Assembly (NCBI RefSeq): GCF_001404515.1
Contig: NZ_CXWE01000019.1
Span: forward strand, 1-45,669
DNA length: 45,669 nt
From: Roseibium album
GTDB taxonomy: Bacteria; Pseudomonadota; Alphaproteobacteria; Rhizobiales; Stappiaceae
Direction of reading: 5' to 3'
The notes under the pieces were generated by a model. The model was given only the letters and a program-made list of their open reading frames with translations, searched no databases and had not been told where the DNA came from. Position 1 is the first letter of the stretch. Each line of letters begins with the position of its first letter. This document shows positions 34,235 to 42,826 of the stretch, in pieces. A program made the translations under genes and the position numbers.

Positions 34235-35218
34235 CTAAATGATCTCTCGCATGCGTTCGCAAGCATCCCGGTATTCACGTTCCAGACGATCAACCACGGC
34301 CGCTGCCGGTCCGACCGACTTGATCGCGCCGATCCCCTGCCCCGCGCCCCAGATTTCCCGCCAGGCCTTCGGCAGCGGACCATCGTCCGGCATGACGCTC
34401 ACATCCCAGTCCGGCGGCAAGTTGTCCGGGTCGAGACCGACGCGCGTCAACGACCCTTTGAGGTAGTTGGCCGGATGCCCGGTGAAAAGGGATGACGTCA
34501 GGACGTCTTCCGCCGCTGCCTTCACCATCATCTCCTTGTAGACCGGGTCGGCATTGGCTTCGTTCGTTGCCACGAAGGGTGAGCCGACATAACCGAAATC
34601 GGCCCCCAGCACGCGAGCCGCCAAAAGAGCTTCACCTGTGGAGACCGCTCCTGCAAGCAACAATGGGCCGTCGAACCACTCGCGGATCTCGCGCACAAGG
34701 GCAAATGGCGATTGTGGCCCGCCGTGACCGCCCGCCCCTGCCGCAACCGCGATCAGTCCGTCGGCGCCCTTGCCCACCGCCTTTTTTGCATAGGTGTTGT
34801 TGATGACATCATGAAGCGCAATGCCCCCGCACGAATGAGCGGCGTCGTTGACCTCGACCCGCGCACCCATGGACGTGATCCAGACCGGAACTTTCCATTT
34901 CGCACAGATTTCGACATCCCGTTCGAGCCGGTCATTGGACCGGTGGACGATCTGGTTGACGGCGAACGGCGCCGCCGGCCGATCCGGATTTGCCTGATTA
35001 TGGCGGTCAAGCTCTTCGGTAATCTTCTTAAGCCATATCTCGAGCAACACCGGACCGCCTGGTTCATCCCGGGCATTGAGTGCCGGAAAGCTACCGATGA
35101 TCCCGGCCTTGCACTGCGCAATCACGAGATCCGGGCACGAGACGATGAAAAGTGGCGCCGCCACTGCCGGAATTCGCATGTCCTGCAAGACAGTTGGAAG
35201 CGTTCGCGCCTTCAGCAT
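34235..35218 (-). CDS. Nitronate monooxygenase family flavoprotein (327 aa)
   Basis: TIM-barrel FMN enzyme of the 2-nitropropane-dioxygenase-like family. Visible blocks are the N-terminal IPAVAAPLFIVS, the phosphate/FMN loop AAGAGGHGGPQSPFAL with the conserved histidine, LLAGAVSTGEALLAARVLGADFGYVGSPF and the C-terminal WGAGQGIGAI. Members oxidise nitronates, but related proteins inside acyl-CoA operons may act as enoyl reductases or have unknown roles; the true substrate here is open. Its start overlaps the MaoC gene's stop by seven bases. Confidence 0.8.
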   Translation of the reverse strand: MLKARTLPTVLQDMRIPAVAAPLFIVSCPDLVIAQCKAGIIGSFPALNARDEPGGPVLLEIWLKKITEELDRHNQANPDRPAAPFAVNQIVHRSNDRLERDVEICAKWKVPVWITSMGARVEVNDAAHSCGGIALHDVINNTYAKKAVGKGADGLIAVAAGAGGHGGPQSPFALVREIREWFDGPLLLAGAVSTGEALLAARVLGADFGYVGSPFVATNEANADPVYKEMMVKAAAEDVLTSSLFTGHPANYLKGSLTRVGLDPDNLPPDWDVSVMPDDGPLPKAWREIWGAGQGIGAIKSVGPAAAVVDRLEREYRDACERMREII

Positions 35219-35715
35219 GCTGGCTGTTTCTCCTCATTGCGGACCAGATAGAACCTGTTGAGCCAATCAGCCTTGAGCGCGGGACGGGTCTCGCCTTCGA
35301 TTTCCACGGTTGCCTGCCAGAGAAGATCAACCTCACCTGGCCTGATTTCGTTCACCTTTGCCAGGACGAAACGACCACGAACCTTTTGCCCGGCCTTCAC
35401 TGGAGAAAGGAACCTGACCCGGTCGAAACCGTAATTGATGCCCAGGCGAGATCCGGAGATTTTCGGCTGCGCCTCCTGGCCCATGACCGAGAGCAGGGAC
35501 AATGTCAGAAAGCCGTGCGCTATCGTTCCGCCAAACGGGGTCTTGGCAGCGTTTTCCGGGTCGACATGAATGAACTGGTGATCCTGCGTCACGTCGGCAA
35601 AGGAGTCGATGCGCGCCTGATCAATCAGGTACCAGGACGACACCCCGACATCCTCGCCGATCAATGATTTCAGCTTATCGACCGTAAGTGCGCGCGCATC
35701 CTCACTCACAGTCAC
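35212..35715 (-). CDS. MaoC-like (R)-enoyl-CoA hydratase (167 aa)
   Basis: Single hot-dog domain with the hydratase motif DQARIDSFADVTQDHQFIHVDPENA (Asp/His catalytic pair, shown here by its ends: DSFADVT and DHQFIHVD) and GTIAHGFLTLSLLS. It would hydrate enoyl-CoA intermediates in the operon pathway. The GTG start at 35715 overlaps the SDR stop codon (GTGA) and has AGGAGG upstream; the longer frame from 35814 runs inside the SDR gene. Length fits the R-specific hydratase family. Confidence 0.85.
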   Translation of the reverse strand: MTVSEDARALTVDKLKSLIGEDVGVSSWYLIDQARIDSFADVTQDHQFIHVDPENAAKTPFGGTIAHGFLTLSLLSVMGQEAQPKISGSRLGINYGFDRVRFLSPVKAGQKVRGRFVLAKVNEIRPGEVDLLWQATVEIEGETRPALKADWLNRFYLVRNEEKQPAC

Positions 35716-36533
35716 GCATAGGCCTCCTGGAACAGGTCCGGTCCGGTTTCGACGTTTATACCTCCGCTGATCGGGAGGATTGCGCCGGTGACGTAAGCCC
35801 CGCCGCGACCGCACAGGTATTGCAGGGCCGCAGCAATGTCTTCCCTGCGCCCGACCCTACCGAGTGGAACCTGTGCGCCGACCCGGCTCCGGACTTGTTC
35901 ATCTTCCGTCGCGAAGGCGGTCATCTTGCTGACGAATGGTCCGGGAGCCAGTGCGTTGACCGTAATCCGCCTGTCAGCCAGTTCCTTGGCGAGAATCTTC
36001 GTCAGGTGGTGGACTGCCGCCTTGGAGGCTGCGTAGCTGTATGCACGATCGCCATGCGGCAATTCCCCCATGACGGATCCGACATTGACGACGCGCGCGG
36101 GATCGTCATCGCTTGCTGCAGTTTCCAGCAGGGGCAGGAGTTTCTGGGTCAGATGGAACAAACCTGTCACATTGAGCTGCATGACCCGTTCCCAGGCGAA
36201 ATATGGAAACTCGCCCAGCGGCGTGCCCCAACTGGTGCCGGCATTGTTCATCAATATGTCGAGCTTTTCTGTACGATTGCCGATTTCGGCAGCCAGGGCA
36301 TCAATGCCCTGCTCGGTTGCGACGTCCCCGCCAAAACCCTCTGCCCGTCCGGAGTAACCGGCGGCATTCAAATCATCCGCGGCTGCCTCGCAGGCCTCTT
36401 CCTTTCGGCTTGCGATGAAAACCCTGGCACCGGCAGCAACCAGTCCTTCGGCCGCCATACGACCAACCCCTGTCGCGCCACCGGTGACAAGTGCCGTTTT
36501 TCCAGAAAGTCCAAAAAGAGCATCCGGGGTCAT
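35712..36533 (-). CDS. Short-chain dehydrogenase/reductase (273 aa)
   Basis: Classic SDR: the cofactor motif TGGATGVGRMAAEGL near residue 17, NNAG at about 92-95, the catalytic serine region VGSVMGELPHG and the YAASK active site, then NALAPGPF. SVMG in place of a typical SxSG is within family variation. The N-terminal Arg in FIASRKEE suggests NADP preference. It starts by ATGA overlap with the ligase stop. In this operon it would interconvert a hydroxy- and ketoacyl group. It resembles the SDR found with levulinate-type pathways, but exact substrate is unknown. Confidence 0.85.
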   Translation of the reverse strand: MTPDALFGLSGKTALVTGGATGVGRMAAEGLVAAGARVFIASRKEEACEAAADDLNAAGYSGRAEGFGGDVATEQGIDALAAEIGNRTEKLDILMNNAGTSWGTPLGEFPYFAWERVMQLNVTGLFHLTQKLLPLLETAASDDDPARVVNVGSVMGELPHGDRAYSYAASKAAVHHLTKILAKELADRRITVNALAPGPFVSKMTAFATEDEQVRSRVGAQVPLGRVGRREDIAAALQYLCGRGGAYVTGAILPISGGINVETGPDLFQEAYA

Positions 36534-38152
36534 AAATTGCCCTCGGCACGCTGTTTTCTGAGTGTCAGCTTGGAAACCTTGCCTGTCGCAGTAAGGGGAA
36601 GCTGATCCACGAAGACAATTTCGTCAGGCACCTGCCATTTTGCGAGCTTGGCCATGAGAAGCCCGCGCAACTCGTCCTCCTGCGGCTGCGCATCCTCCCG
36701 GGGAACGACAATCAGCAACGGCCTTTCGTCCCATTTGGAATCCGGCACGGCGATCACCGCACAATTGGCGACGCCTGGATGGGACATGACAATGTTCTCA
36801 AGATCGAGCGAACTGATCCATTCGCCGCCGGACTTGATCAGATCCTTCGACCGGTCGGTGATCTGCAAAAACCCTTGCGGATCGATCTTGGCAATATCGC
36901 CCGTACAGAACCATCCATCCTGATCGAACACAGGTTTTGAAGCCTCCGGATCTTCAAAATAGCCGGAGGTGATCGTATTGCCGCGCACATAGAGATGCCC
37001 TTGTGACTTGCCGTCATGCGGCAATCGATTGCCCGCATCGTCGACGATTTTCATATCCACGCCGAACACACCGCGCCCCTGGGACTGCTTGCGATCGATA
37101 CGTTTTTCAAGCGGCAGATCCGCCATATCCGGCGGCAGGTTGCACTGGGTGCCGACCGGGCTCATTTCTGTCATGCCCCAGGCGTGACAGACGTTCACGC
37201 CCTTCGTCTCAAAAGCCTCAATGAGCGCGCGCGGCGCTGCGGAACCTCCGATCACGACATCACCAAAGCCATCCGGCAAGTTGCCTCTCTGCGTGATTTC
37301 ATTCATCAGGCCGAGCCAGACAGTCGGCACACCCCATGCAGAATAGACCTTTTCCCTGTCGAGCAGATCAAACAGGCTTTTGCCGTCGAGCGCGCCGCCC
37401 GGAAACACCAGGCTTGCTCCGGAGAGCGGAGCTGCATAGGGCAGCCCCCACGCATTCACATGAAAGAGTGGCACCACCGGCAATATGCGGCCACCTTCCT
37501 GCAGAACCTTCGGAATCGTTACGCACAGCATAAAGGCGTGCAGTACCGTCGAACGGTGCGAAAAGAGCGTCCCCTTGGGGTTTCCCGTGGTGCCGGAGGT
37601 ATAGCAAAGACCCGCTGCTTCATTCTCATCGAAATCCGGCCAGTCGATGTCCTGAGGTTGTCCCTCCAGCAGCTCTTCGTAACACAGCACATCTTCCATC
37701 GAAGTCTGTGGCATGTGTTGCCTGTCGGTCATGATGACAACGCGCAGGTCATTCGGCAGCTGGTCGCGCAGTTTCTCGATGATAGGCACGAATGTGGTGT
37801 CGCAGAAGATGATCCGGTCCTGCGCGTGATTGATGATGTAAATCATCTGCTCGGCTGAAAGCCGCGGATTGATTGTGTGACAGACCGCACCAATACCGGA
37901 GATCGCGTAGTAAAGTTCGAAATGCCTGTAGCCGTTCCAGGCAAGTGTCGCGATCCGGTCGCCCTGCGCTACCCCCAGTGACTTCAGACCATGGGCCAGC
38001 TGCGCGGTGCGACGCGCCGTTTCTCGGTAGGTCGTTTTGTGGATATCACCTTCGGTTCGAACGGAGACGAGTTCACCGAGCGGATAGTTTTCCGCGGCAA
38101 AGGTGATGATGTCCGCTATTTTCAGCGGACGGTGCATCATCATTCCCTTCAT
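36530..38152 (-). CDS. Acyl-CoA synthetase (AMP-forming, FadD/DmdB-like, 540 aa)
   Basis: Adenylate-forming enzyme that activates a carboxylic acid to its CoA thioester. The P-loop motif CYTSGTTGNPKGT, core HAWGMTEMSP, hinge region WFCTGDIAKIDPQGFLQITDR and catalytic-lysine segment LPLTATGKVSK are all present. It is closest in style to medium/long-chain ligases and methylmercaptopropionyl-CoA ligases. The ATG at 38152 was chosen because GGGAGGA precedes it and the conserved part begins soon after; the longer frame to 38347 lacks a ribosome-binding site. It is the first gene of the operon and supplies its acyl-CoA. The acid itself cannot be read from sequence. Confidence 0.9.
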   Translation of the reverse strand: MKGMMMHRPLKIADIITFAAENYPLGELVSVRTEGDIHKTTYRETARRTAQLAHGLKSLGVAQGDRIATLAWNGYRHFELYYAISGIGAVCHTINPRLSAEQMIYIINHAQDRIIFCDTTFVPIIEKLRDQLPNDLRVVIMTDRQHMPQTSMEDVLCYEELLEGQPQDIDWPDFDENEAAGLCYTSGTTGNPKGTLFSHRSTVLHAFMLCVTIPKVLQEGGRILPVVPLFHVNAWGLPYAAPLSGASLVFPGGALDGKSLFDLLDREKVYSAWGVPTVWLGLMNEITQRGNLPDGFGDVVIGGSAAPRALIEAFETKGVNVCHAWGMTEMSPVGTQCNLPPDMADLPLEKRIDRKQSQGRGVFGVDMKIVDDAGNRLPHDGKSQGHLYVRGNTITSGYFEDPEASKPVFDQDGWFCTGDIAKIDPQGFLQITDRSKDLIKSGGEWISSLDLENIVMSHPGVANCAVIAVPDSKWDERPLLIVVPREDAQPQEDELRGLLMAKLAKWQVPDEIVFVDQLPLTATGKVSKLTLRKQRAEGNL

Positions 38153-38369
38153 TCGTGTCCTCCCAAACACTGTTGCGAATACGCAATCGTTCAAAGGGCC
38201 CGGGTGCATACCCTCGCGACAGACCGTAGCGTGGGCGTCGCTCTCTGGGAAGGCTGACTGACGAAATCCTTTGACAGTGCGTCCCAGTTGCGCCAAACCC
38301 CTGCCCGAACCCGGGGTCCGGCTCATGCGAAGGACCTTTGCCGCCAACCGGAAGGATCAAATCTACTTC

Positions 38370-39317
38370 ATGACCCAGAAACTGGTCATTGCCGTGTGCA
38401 CAGCGCAACGCCCGAACATGCTCAAGGCGTGCCTTGCAAGCCTCGATCGGCTTGTCGGTCCGGAAAGCACCGAGCTTTCGATCGTGGTGGTGGAAAACGA
38501 TCCCAAACCCTACTTCACCGGCGCTTCGGCCGAAGAGGCGACGTCGGTTCTGCAGATCCCGGTCTTCTTCTATCACGAGGGGCGCAGGGGCATTCCCTTT
38601 GCGCGCAACACGGCGCTGGAGGCCGCGCTGGAACACGATCCGGATTGGGTCGCGCTGATCGATGACGATGAGCGCGCAGAGCCCGACTGGATCGAAAAAC
38701 TGCTGCAAGCCTGCAAAACATTTTCAGCCGAGGTAGCCAACGGGCCTGTCCGCCGCATCTACGAAAAACCTGCGCCGCACTGGTGGAAGTCGCAACTCCT
38801 CAAACCCCGGCCAACCGGAACCGAGATCACCGAAGCGCCCACCAACAACGTGCTGATCAACGCAAGAATAATCCGTGCAGACGGGCTGGGACTGCGCTTT
38901 GACGAGCGCCTGACCTTCGGCAGCGAGGACATTGACTTTTTCCGCCGGACCCATGCGGCCGGTGCCAAGATGATCTGGGTCGACGATGCCTTTGTCGAAG
39001 AAGACATTCCCGCCTCCCGCGTAACCACCAAGCGGCTGCTCAGCAGGATGCACATGGCAGCAACTTCGGGCGCATTCAACATCGTGTTGCGTGAGGGGAG
39101 AGGCAAGGCGGCGCTGCATTTCATTCCCAAGAGCACGCGGCGCATGGTCTTTGGACTGCTTGCCACTTTGTTCGGCTTCTGCCTGAAACCGTTCGCGCGC
39201 CAGCGGGGGGAAAAACTCTTTTACTACGGGCTCATCCGCCTGATGAAAGGGTCGGGAAACCTGCGCGGACTGCTTGGCCGCGCACACAACTACTATGACG
39301 TGATCGATGGCAACTGA
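38370..39317 (+). CDS. Family 2 glycosyltransferase (315 aa)
   Basis: GT-A fold: LVIAVCTAQRPNMLKACLASL opens the nucleotide-sugar domain, ALIDDDERAEPDWIEKL holds the DxD-type metal site, and FGSEDIDFFRRTHAAG is the acceptor-side ED motif. The C-terminal amphipathic/basic stretch (MVFGLLATLFGFCLKPFARQ) may anchor it to the membrane. It is divergent from the acyl-CoA ligase and overlaps the next glycosyltransferase by 11 bases. The start at 38370 is preferred over 38271 because conserved sequence begins there and GGAAGG lies upstream. It probably takes part in surface polysaccharide or glycolipid synthesis. Confidence 0.85.
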   Translation: MTQKLVIAVCTAQRPNMLKACLASLDRLVGPESTELSIVVVENDPKPYFTGASAEEATSVLQIPVFFYHEGRRGIPFARNTALEAALEHDPDWVALIDDDERAEPDWIEKLLQACKTFSAEVANGPVRRIYEKPAPHWWKSQLLKPRPTGTEITEAPTNNVLINARIIRADGLGLRFDERLTFGSEDIDFFRRTHAAGAKMIWVDDAFVEEDIPASRVTTKRLLSRMHMAATSGAFNIVLREGRGKAALHFIPKSTRRMVFGLLATLFGFCLKPFARQRGEKLFYYGLIRLMKGSGNLRGLLGRAHNYYDVIDGN

Positions 39318-40365
39318 CGTGGCACAGCGCTCGACAAAACTTGCCCACATTCATCTTGGCGTCGACGGTGGCGCAGAGAAGTTTTTCGTAAGGCTGTCGC
39401 GGGCGCTGGCGAAGCGCGGCGTCGAACAGATCGCCTTCATCCGGCACGACAGACCGTGGCGCGATGAACTCGCCGAACACTGCACGGTCCGGGAACTGAA
39501 GTTCAGCCGCTCGCATCTGAAGCGCCACTTCGTGCGCTGGGGTATTGCCCGCGAGATCAAGAATTTCGGTGCGAAAGCGACCCTCGGCTGGATGAGCCCG
39601 GCCAGCAAGTGGTTGCCGAAACCCGGCCCCGATATGCGCACCTTCCTGCGCCTCGGCGACTTTCCGGACGGTTTCCACACTTATGGCAATGTTGAGCATC
39701 TGATCGGCAACACGCCTGAAATCGTCCGGCAGGCGGTCGAGGCCGGTTGGCCCGCCGACCGGGCGCATATGATCAGCAATTTCGTGGATCCCCTGCCGGA
39801 CAGCCTCCAGCCCGTGTGCCGCGCGGAGTTCGATACGCCGAAGGACGCGACCGTTCTGATAGCACTCGGTCGGTTCGTGGAACGTAAGCGGTTCGACCTG
39901 ATCATCAAGGCACTCGCGCAACTACCCGAGACCATTCACGCCTGGCTCATCGGCGACGGCGACCTTCTGGAGGAGATGCAACGCCTCGCGCGCGATCTGG
40001 GCGTTGAGAACCGTACACATTTTCTCGGCTGGCATCGCGACCCCTCGCCTTTCCTTCTTGCAGCTGACATCCTTGTTTGTCCGTCTGACGATGAGCCACT
40101 CGGAAATGTCGTTCTGGAGGGATGGAATGCAGGCCTTCCAGTCGTTGCAACGGCCTCACAAGGACCAAGCTGGCTGATCGAGCACGGCAAGACGGGGTTG
40201 CTTTCGGAGTGTGGCGATGTGGACGGATTGGTGGGGTCTATCAAAATGATTGTTAGCGATAGAACACAAATGAGTAGATTGGGCACTTCATCAGGCGGAA
40301 ATGCCTCGCGAGTCGGTCGAGACGAAATTTGCGCCGAGTATTCGGCATTGCTTTATAGCGCTTGA
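39307..40365 (+). CDS. Family 4 glycosyltransferase (352 aa)
   Basis: GT-B fold enzyme. The N-terminal acceptor domain begins LAHIHLGVDGGAEKFFVRLSRAL. The C-terminal domain has the sugar-nucleotide motif DEPLGNVVLEGWNAGLPVVAT, the EX7E signature of retaining GT4 enzymes, after VLIALGRFVERKRFDLI and HFLGWHRDPSPFL. It starts inside the GT2 gene, so the two are coupled. From about 40250 onward the base composition becomes more AT-rich than the start of the gene, continuing into the FkbM gene, which suggests a patchwork end. Confidence 0.85.
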   Translation: MATDVAQRSTKLAHIHLGVDGGAEKFFVRLSRALAKRGVEQIAFIRHDRPWRDELAEHCTVRELKFSRSHLKRHFVRWGIAREIKNFGAKATLGWMSPASKWLPKPGPDMRTFLRLGDFPDGFHTYGNVEHLIGNTPEIVRQAVEAGWPADRAHMISNFVDPLPDSLQPVCRAEFDTPKDATVLIALGRFVERKRFDLIIKALAQLPETIHAWLIGDGDLLEEMQRLARDLGVENRTHFLGWHRDPSPFLLAADILVCPSDDEPLGNVVLEGWNAGLPVVATASQGPSWLIEHGKTGLLSECGDVDGLVGSIKMIVSDRTQMSRLGTSSGGNASRVGRDEICAEYSALLYSA

Positions 40366-40381
40366 GGTGGGACACTTCATC

Positions 40382-41200
40382 TTGAAAATACCAAGTTTAA
40401 CAAAGATTTACGACAACTGGATGTGGAAGCTTGAAGACCCGGAGGCATTCTCCAAGGCATTCAAGTACAACCTCAAACTTAAGAAGTGGGGCCTGAAGGT
40501 TGATTGGAAGGGAGATTGCTTCCAGGTCTGCGATTCGGCAGGTGATGAAATTTACATACTCAGTCAGCACAGGCTCGAAAAATATAAGAAGGGTATTGGC
40601 GCGCGCCTTAGCCAGTTGGCTAGCGAGTACATGTTTCAGAATGTCGATTTCGATGCTGGCGGTGTCGTTATCGATTGTGGAGCCAATGTCGGCGAGATCG
40701 GGGTGCTGCTAGCCAAGAGGCTCAGCCATCTCGACTATATCGCTTTCGAGCCGGGCCGCCCTGAATTTGAAGTCTGCGGATTGAACAATCCGGGAAAACG
40801 GTGTGTGAACGCTGCATTGTGGTTTGAAGACACCCAGTTGGAGTTGTTCAACAAATCCAGTACTGCGGATTCCTCGGTCATTGCATTTCAGGGGTTCGAT
40901 GAAACAACGATGGTCGCTGCGATCTCATTGGACACGTTTTGCGAACGCGAGAACATCGACAGGGTTACCCTATTGAAACTTGAAGCCGAAGGGGCTGAAC
41001 CCGAGATCCTTCAAGGCGCACGCCAGACACTGTCGAAGACTGGATTTATTTCAGTCGACTGCGGCTTTGAAAGGGGTCAAAGCAAAGAAAGCACGCTACC
41101 TGCCGTGAGCAATTTCCTGATCCAGAACGACTTTCAGATGCAGTCAGTTTATTCCGAAAGTCGACTGGTGGTCTTGTTCAAAAATTTAAAGCTCCGCTGA
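40382..41200 (+). CDS. FkbM-family SAM-dependent methyltransferase (272 aa)
   Basis: Motif I VVIDCGANVGEIGVLLAKR and the FkbM hallmark LLKLEAEGAEPEILQGARQTL are clear. These enzymes O-methylate sugars or other hydroxyls and often travel with glycosyltransferases. The TTG start at 40382 has GAGGTGG ten bases upstream. In-frame options at 40301 (inside the GT4 gene) and GTG 40367 are less likely. The gene is visibly more AT-rich than the GT2 gene and lies 200 bp from an insertion sequence cluster, consistent with acquisition. Confidence 0.8.
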   Translation: MKIPSLTKIYDNWMWKLEDPEAFSKAFKYNLKLKKWGLKVDWKGDCFQVCDSAGDEIYILSQHRLEKYKKGIGARLSQLASEYMFQNVDFDAGGVVIDCGANVGEIGVLLAKRLSHLDYIAFEPGRPEFEVCGLNNPGKRCVNAALWFEDTQLELFNKSSTADSSVIAFQGFDETTMVAAISLDTFCERENIDRVTLLKLEAEGAEPEILQGARQTLSKTGFISVDCGFERGQSKESTLPAVSNFLIQNDFQMQSVYSESRLVVLFKNLKLR

Positions 41201-41412
41201 TTGACTTGCCGCCAGCATGGTGTGCACCTCCTTTGCCGCGAAGTAAAATCAATTCCAAGCGGCGTTGAATCGCGCTTACGGTCTGAGCTGCCCCCCCACA
41301 GTTCAACCTGAATTGCCACCACAAACGGCATAGTGGCACCACAACGCAAAAGCCCGAATTTCTAATTGCTGCACGCTTCAACACTGCGGGTCACAGCTCA
41401 TTTTACGTCAAC

Positions 41413-42171
41413 TTAGAGCGTTTTGACGTCATACGGGGTCATATCCAGCGGCATTGAAGTAGTTCTGACATTCGATTGGTTTGATCCGGTCGATTGCGCT
41501 TCCGATGGTTTGCATAGTTCCTCGATTGTTCGGCATGCGGCGCCCTTTAGGATGGCTTTGAGTTTCGAAAAGGCCATCTCGATTGGATTGAAGTCTGGGC
41601 TGTAGGGTGGCAAAAACCGCAGCTTTGCGCCTGCTTTTTCAATTGCTTCACGAATGGCAACTGGTTTGTGGGCAGGAAGATTGTCCATGATGACGATATC
41701 GTGGGGCTTTAGGGTCGGGACCAAGACTTGCTCGACATAAGCAAGGAAGGCCGCTCCATGCATGAGACCGTCGAGCACCATGGGCGCTGTCATGCCGGAT
41801 CGTCGCAAGGCCCCAACGAAGGTTGTCGTCTTCTAATGTCCATGCGGGACGGACGCTCGGCATCGCTCGCCGCGCAGTGAGCGGCGATAAAGACGCGCCA
41901 TCTTGGTTGACCCGCCGGTTTCATCGATGAAGATCAATTTATCCGGGTTCCAGTCGAGCTGATCGCGGAACCAGGCCTCGCGCCGTCTCAGGACATCGGG
42001 TCGACCTTGTTCGCTCGCATGCGTTATCTTTTTTTGAACATGATGCCCCGGCGGTGGAGAAAATACCAGATCGTCGAAGGTCCAACCCTCAAGGAGCGTT
42101 CTCCCTCAAGGCGCTTGACCATCTCCGCGAGAGTGATGTCGGCCTGTTCCGCGATCAAGCCCAACAAGAAC
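41413..42171 (-). pseudogene. IS630-family transposase, middle and C-terminal part (inactivated)
   Basis: Carries the DDE catalytic segments FIDETGGSTK, MDNLPAHKP and FLPPYSPDFNPIEMAFSK. Three lesions are visible. The frame shifts by one base at an A7 run (42029-42035, after HRRGIMFKK). A TAG at 41833-41835 replaces the tryptophan usually read before KTTTF. The C-terminus shifts frame near RTIEEL, with the true ending IKPIECQNYFNAAGYDP recoverable in another frame. At its upstream edge the reading continues across the IS66 insertion into the segment at 45365. Confidence 0.85.
42164..42171. repeat. 8-bp target-site duplication, left copy (second copy at 45365-45372)
   Basis: ACAAGAAC occurs immediately outside each end of the IS66 element, at 42164-42171 and 45365-45372. 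The perfect match indicates a relatively recent insertion. Confidence 0.95.
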
Positions 42172-42211
42172 GTAAGCATCCGGCGAAGACCGCGGCGCGG
42201 TCAGTTCCCGA

Positions 42212-42826
42212 TCAGTGCTGCTTGTTCTGGCTTTTGGCAAAGCCGGCTTTGCCGAGTGTTCGGCGCCGAGCGAGCTGGACGATGCGCTGGTTGATCAGGT
42301 CGACGCTGATATCGTTCGTGTCAAAGCGACTGCCATACCACCGCACCAGCTCGCGATTTTGCGGGTGGCGTGGCTTTGACATCGCCTCCAGGAAGTCCGC
42401 GAAGCCGAAGGTCCCGCCAACGTCTTCCGGCGGAGCACGGTTTTCGCCTTCCAGGAAGCGAGGATACTCGTATACGGGATCGGCATCCTCAACAGCTTCA
42501 ACGATGAGGGTGTGGCGCCAGTTGTCGCCGAAGTCATAGATATAGGCGAAGGTGGTGATGCCGCGGTCGATGAGCGTTCGAATGCGGACATTCTTCGCGG
42601 CATAGGTCTTGTGGCCGAAGTCCTCGGCAGTGTCACGGACATCATAGAACCTGTCACCGGCCTCAAATTCAAAAAGGTGGAAGTCCTCAAACAGCATGAC
42701 AGCCTGGATAACGTCGTGCAGCCCCTTCAGACTCATGGCGAGCGGAACTTCAACCCGGCGCCAGATCAGGGGTTCGATGTCATCAAGCTTGATGAGCAAC
42801 CGGGCGTTCTGTTCGTTCTGCATCAT
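42212..42826 (-). CDS. pRiA4b ORF-3-like protein, passenger gene in the IS66 element (204 aa)
   Basis: Matches the pRiA4b ORF-3 family: LLIKLDDIEPLIWRRVEVP, LKGLHDVIQAVMLFEDFHLFEF, then YIYDFGDNWRHTLIVE and a C-terminal region with PRFLEGENRAPPEDVGG. The family function is unknown. Its ATG overlaps the tnpC stop codon (ATGA), so it is translated with the transposase genes and lies wholly within the IS termini. Many IS66-group elements carry extra genes, but its contribution to transposition is not known. Confidence 0.9.
   Translation of the reverse strand: MMQNEQNARLLIKLDDIEPLIWRRVEVPLAMSLKGLHDVIQAVMLFEDFHLFEFEAGDRFYDVRDTAEDFGHKTYAAKNVRIRTLIDRGITTFAYIYDFGDNWRHTLIVEAVEDADPVYEYPRFLEGENRAPPEDVGGTFGFADFLEAMSKPRHPQNRELVRWYGSRFDTNDISVDLINQRIVQLARRRTLGKAGFAKSQNKQH

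Noticed and set aside
35688..36605. 305-codon plus-strand frame
   Set aside because: Antisense to the SDR gene with its YxxxK and TGxxxGxG motifs.
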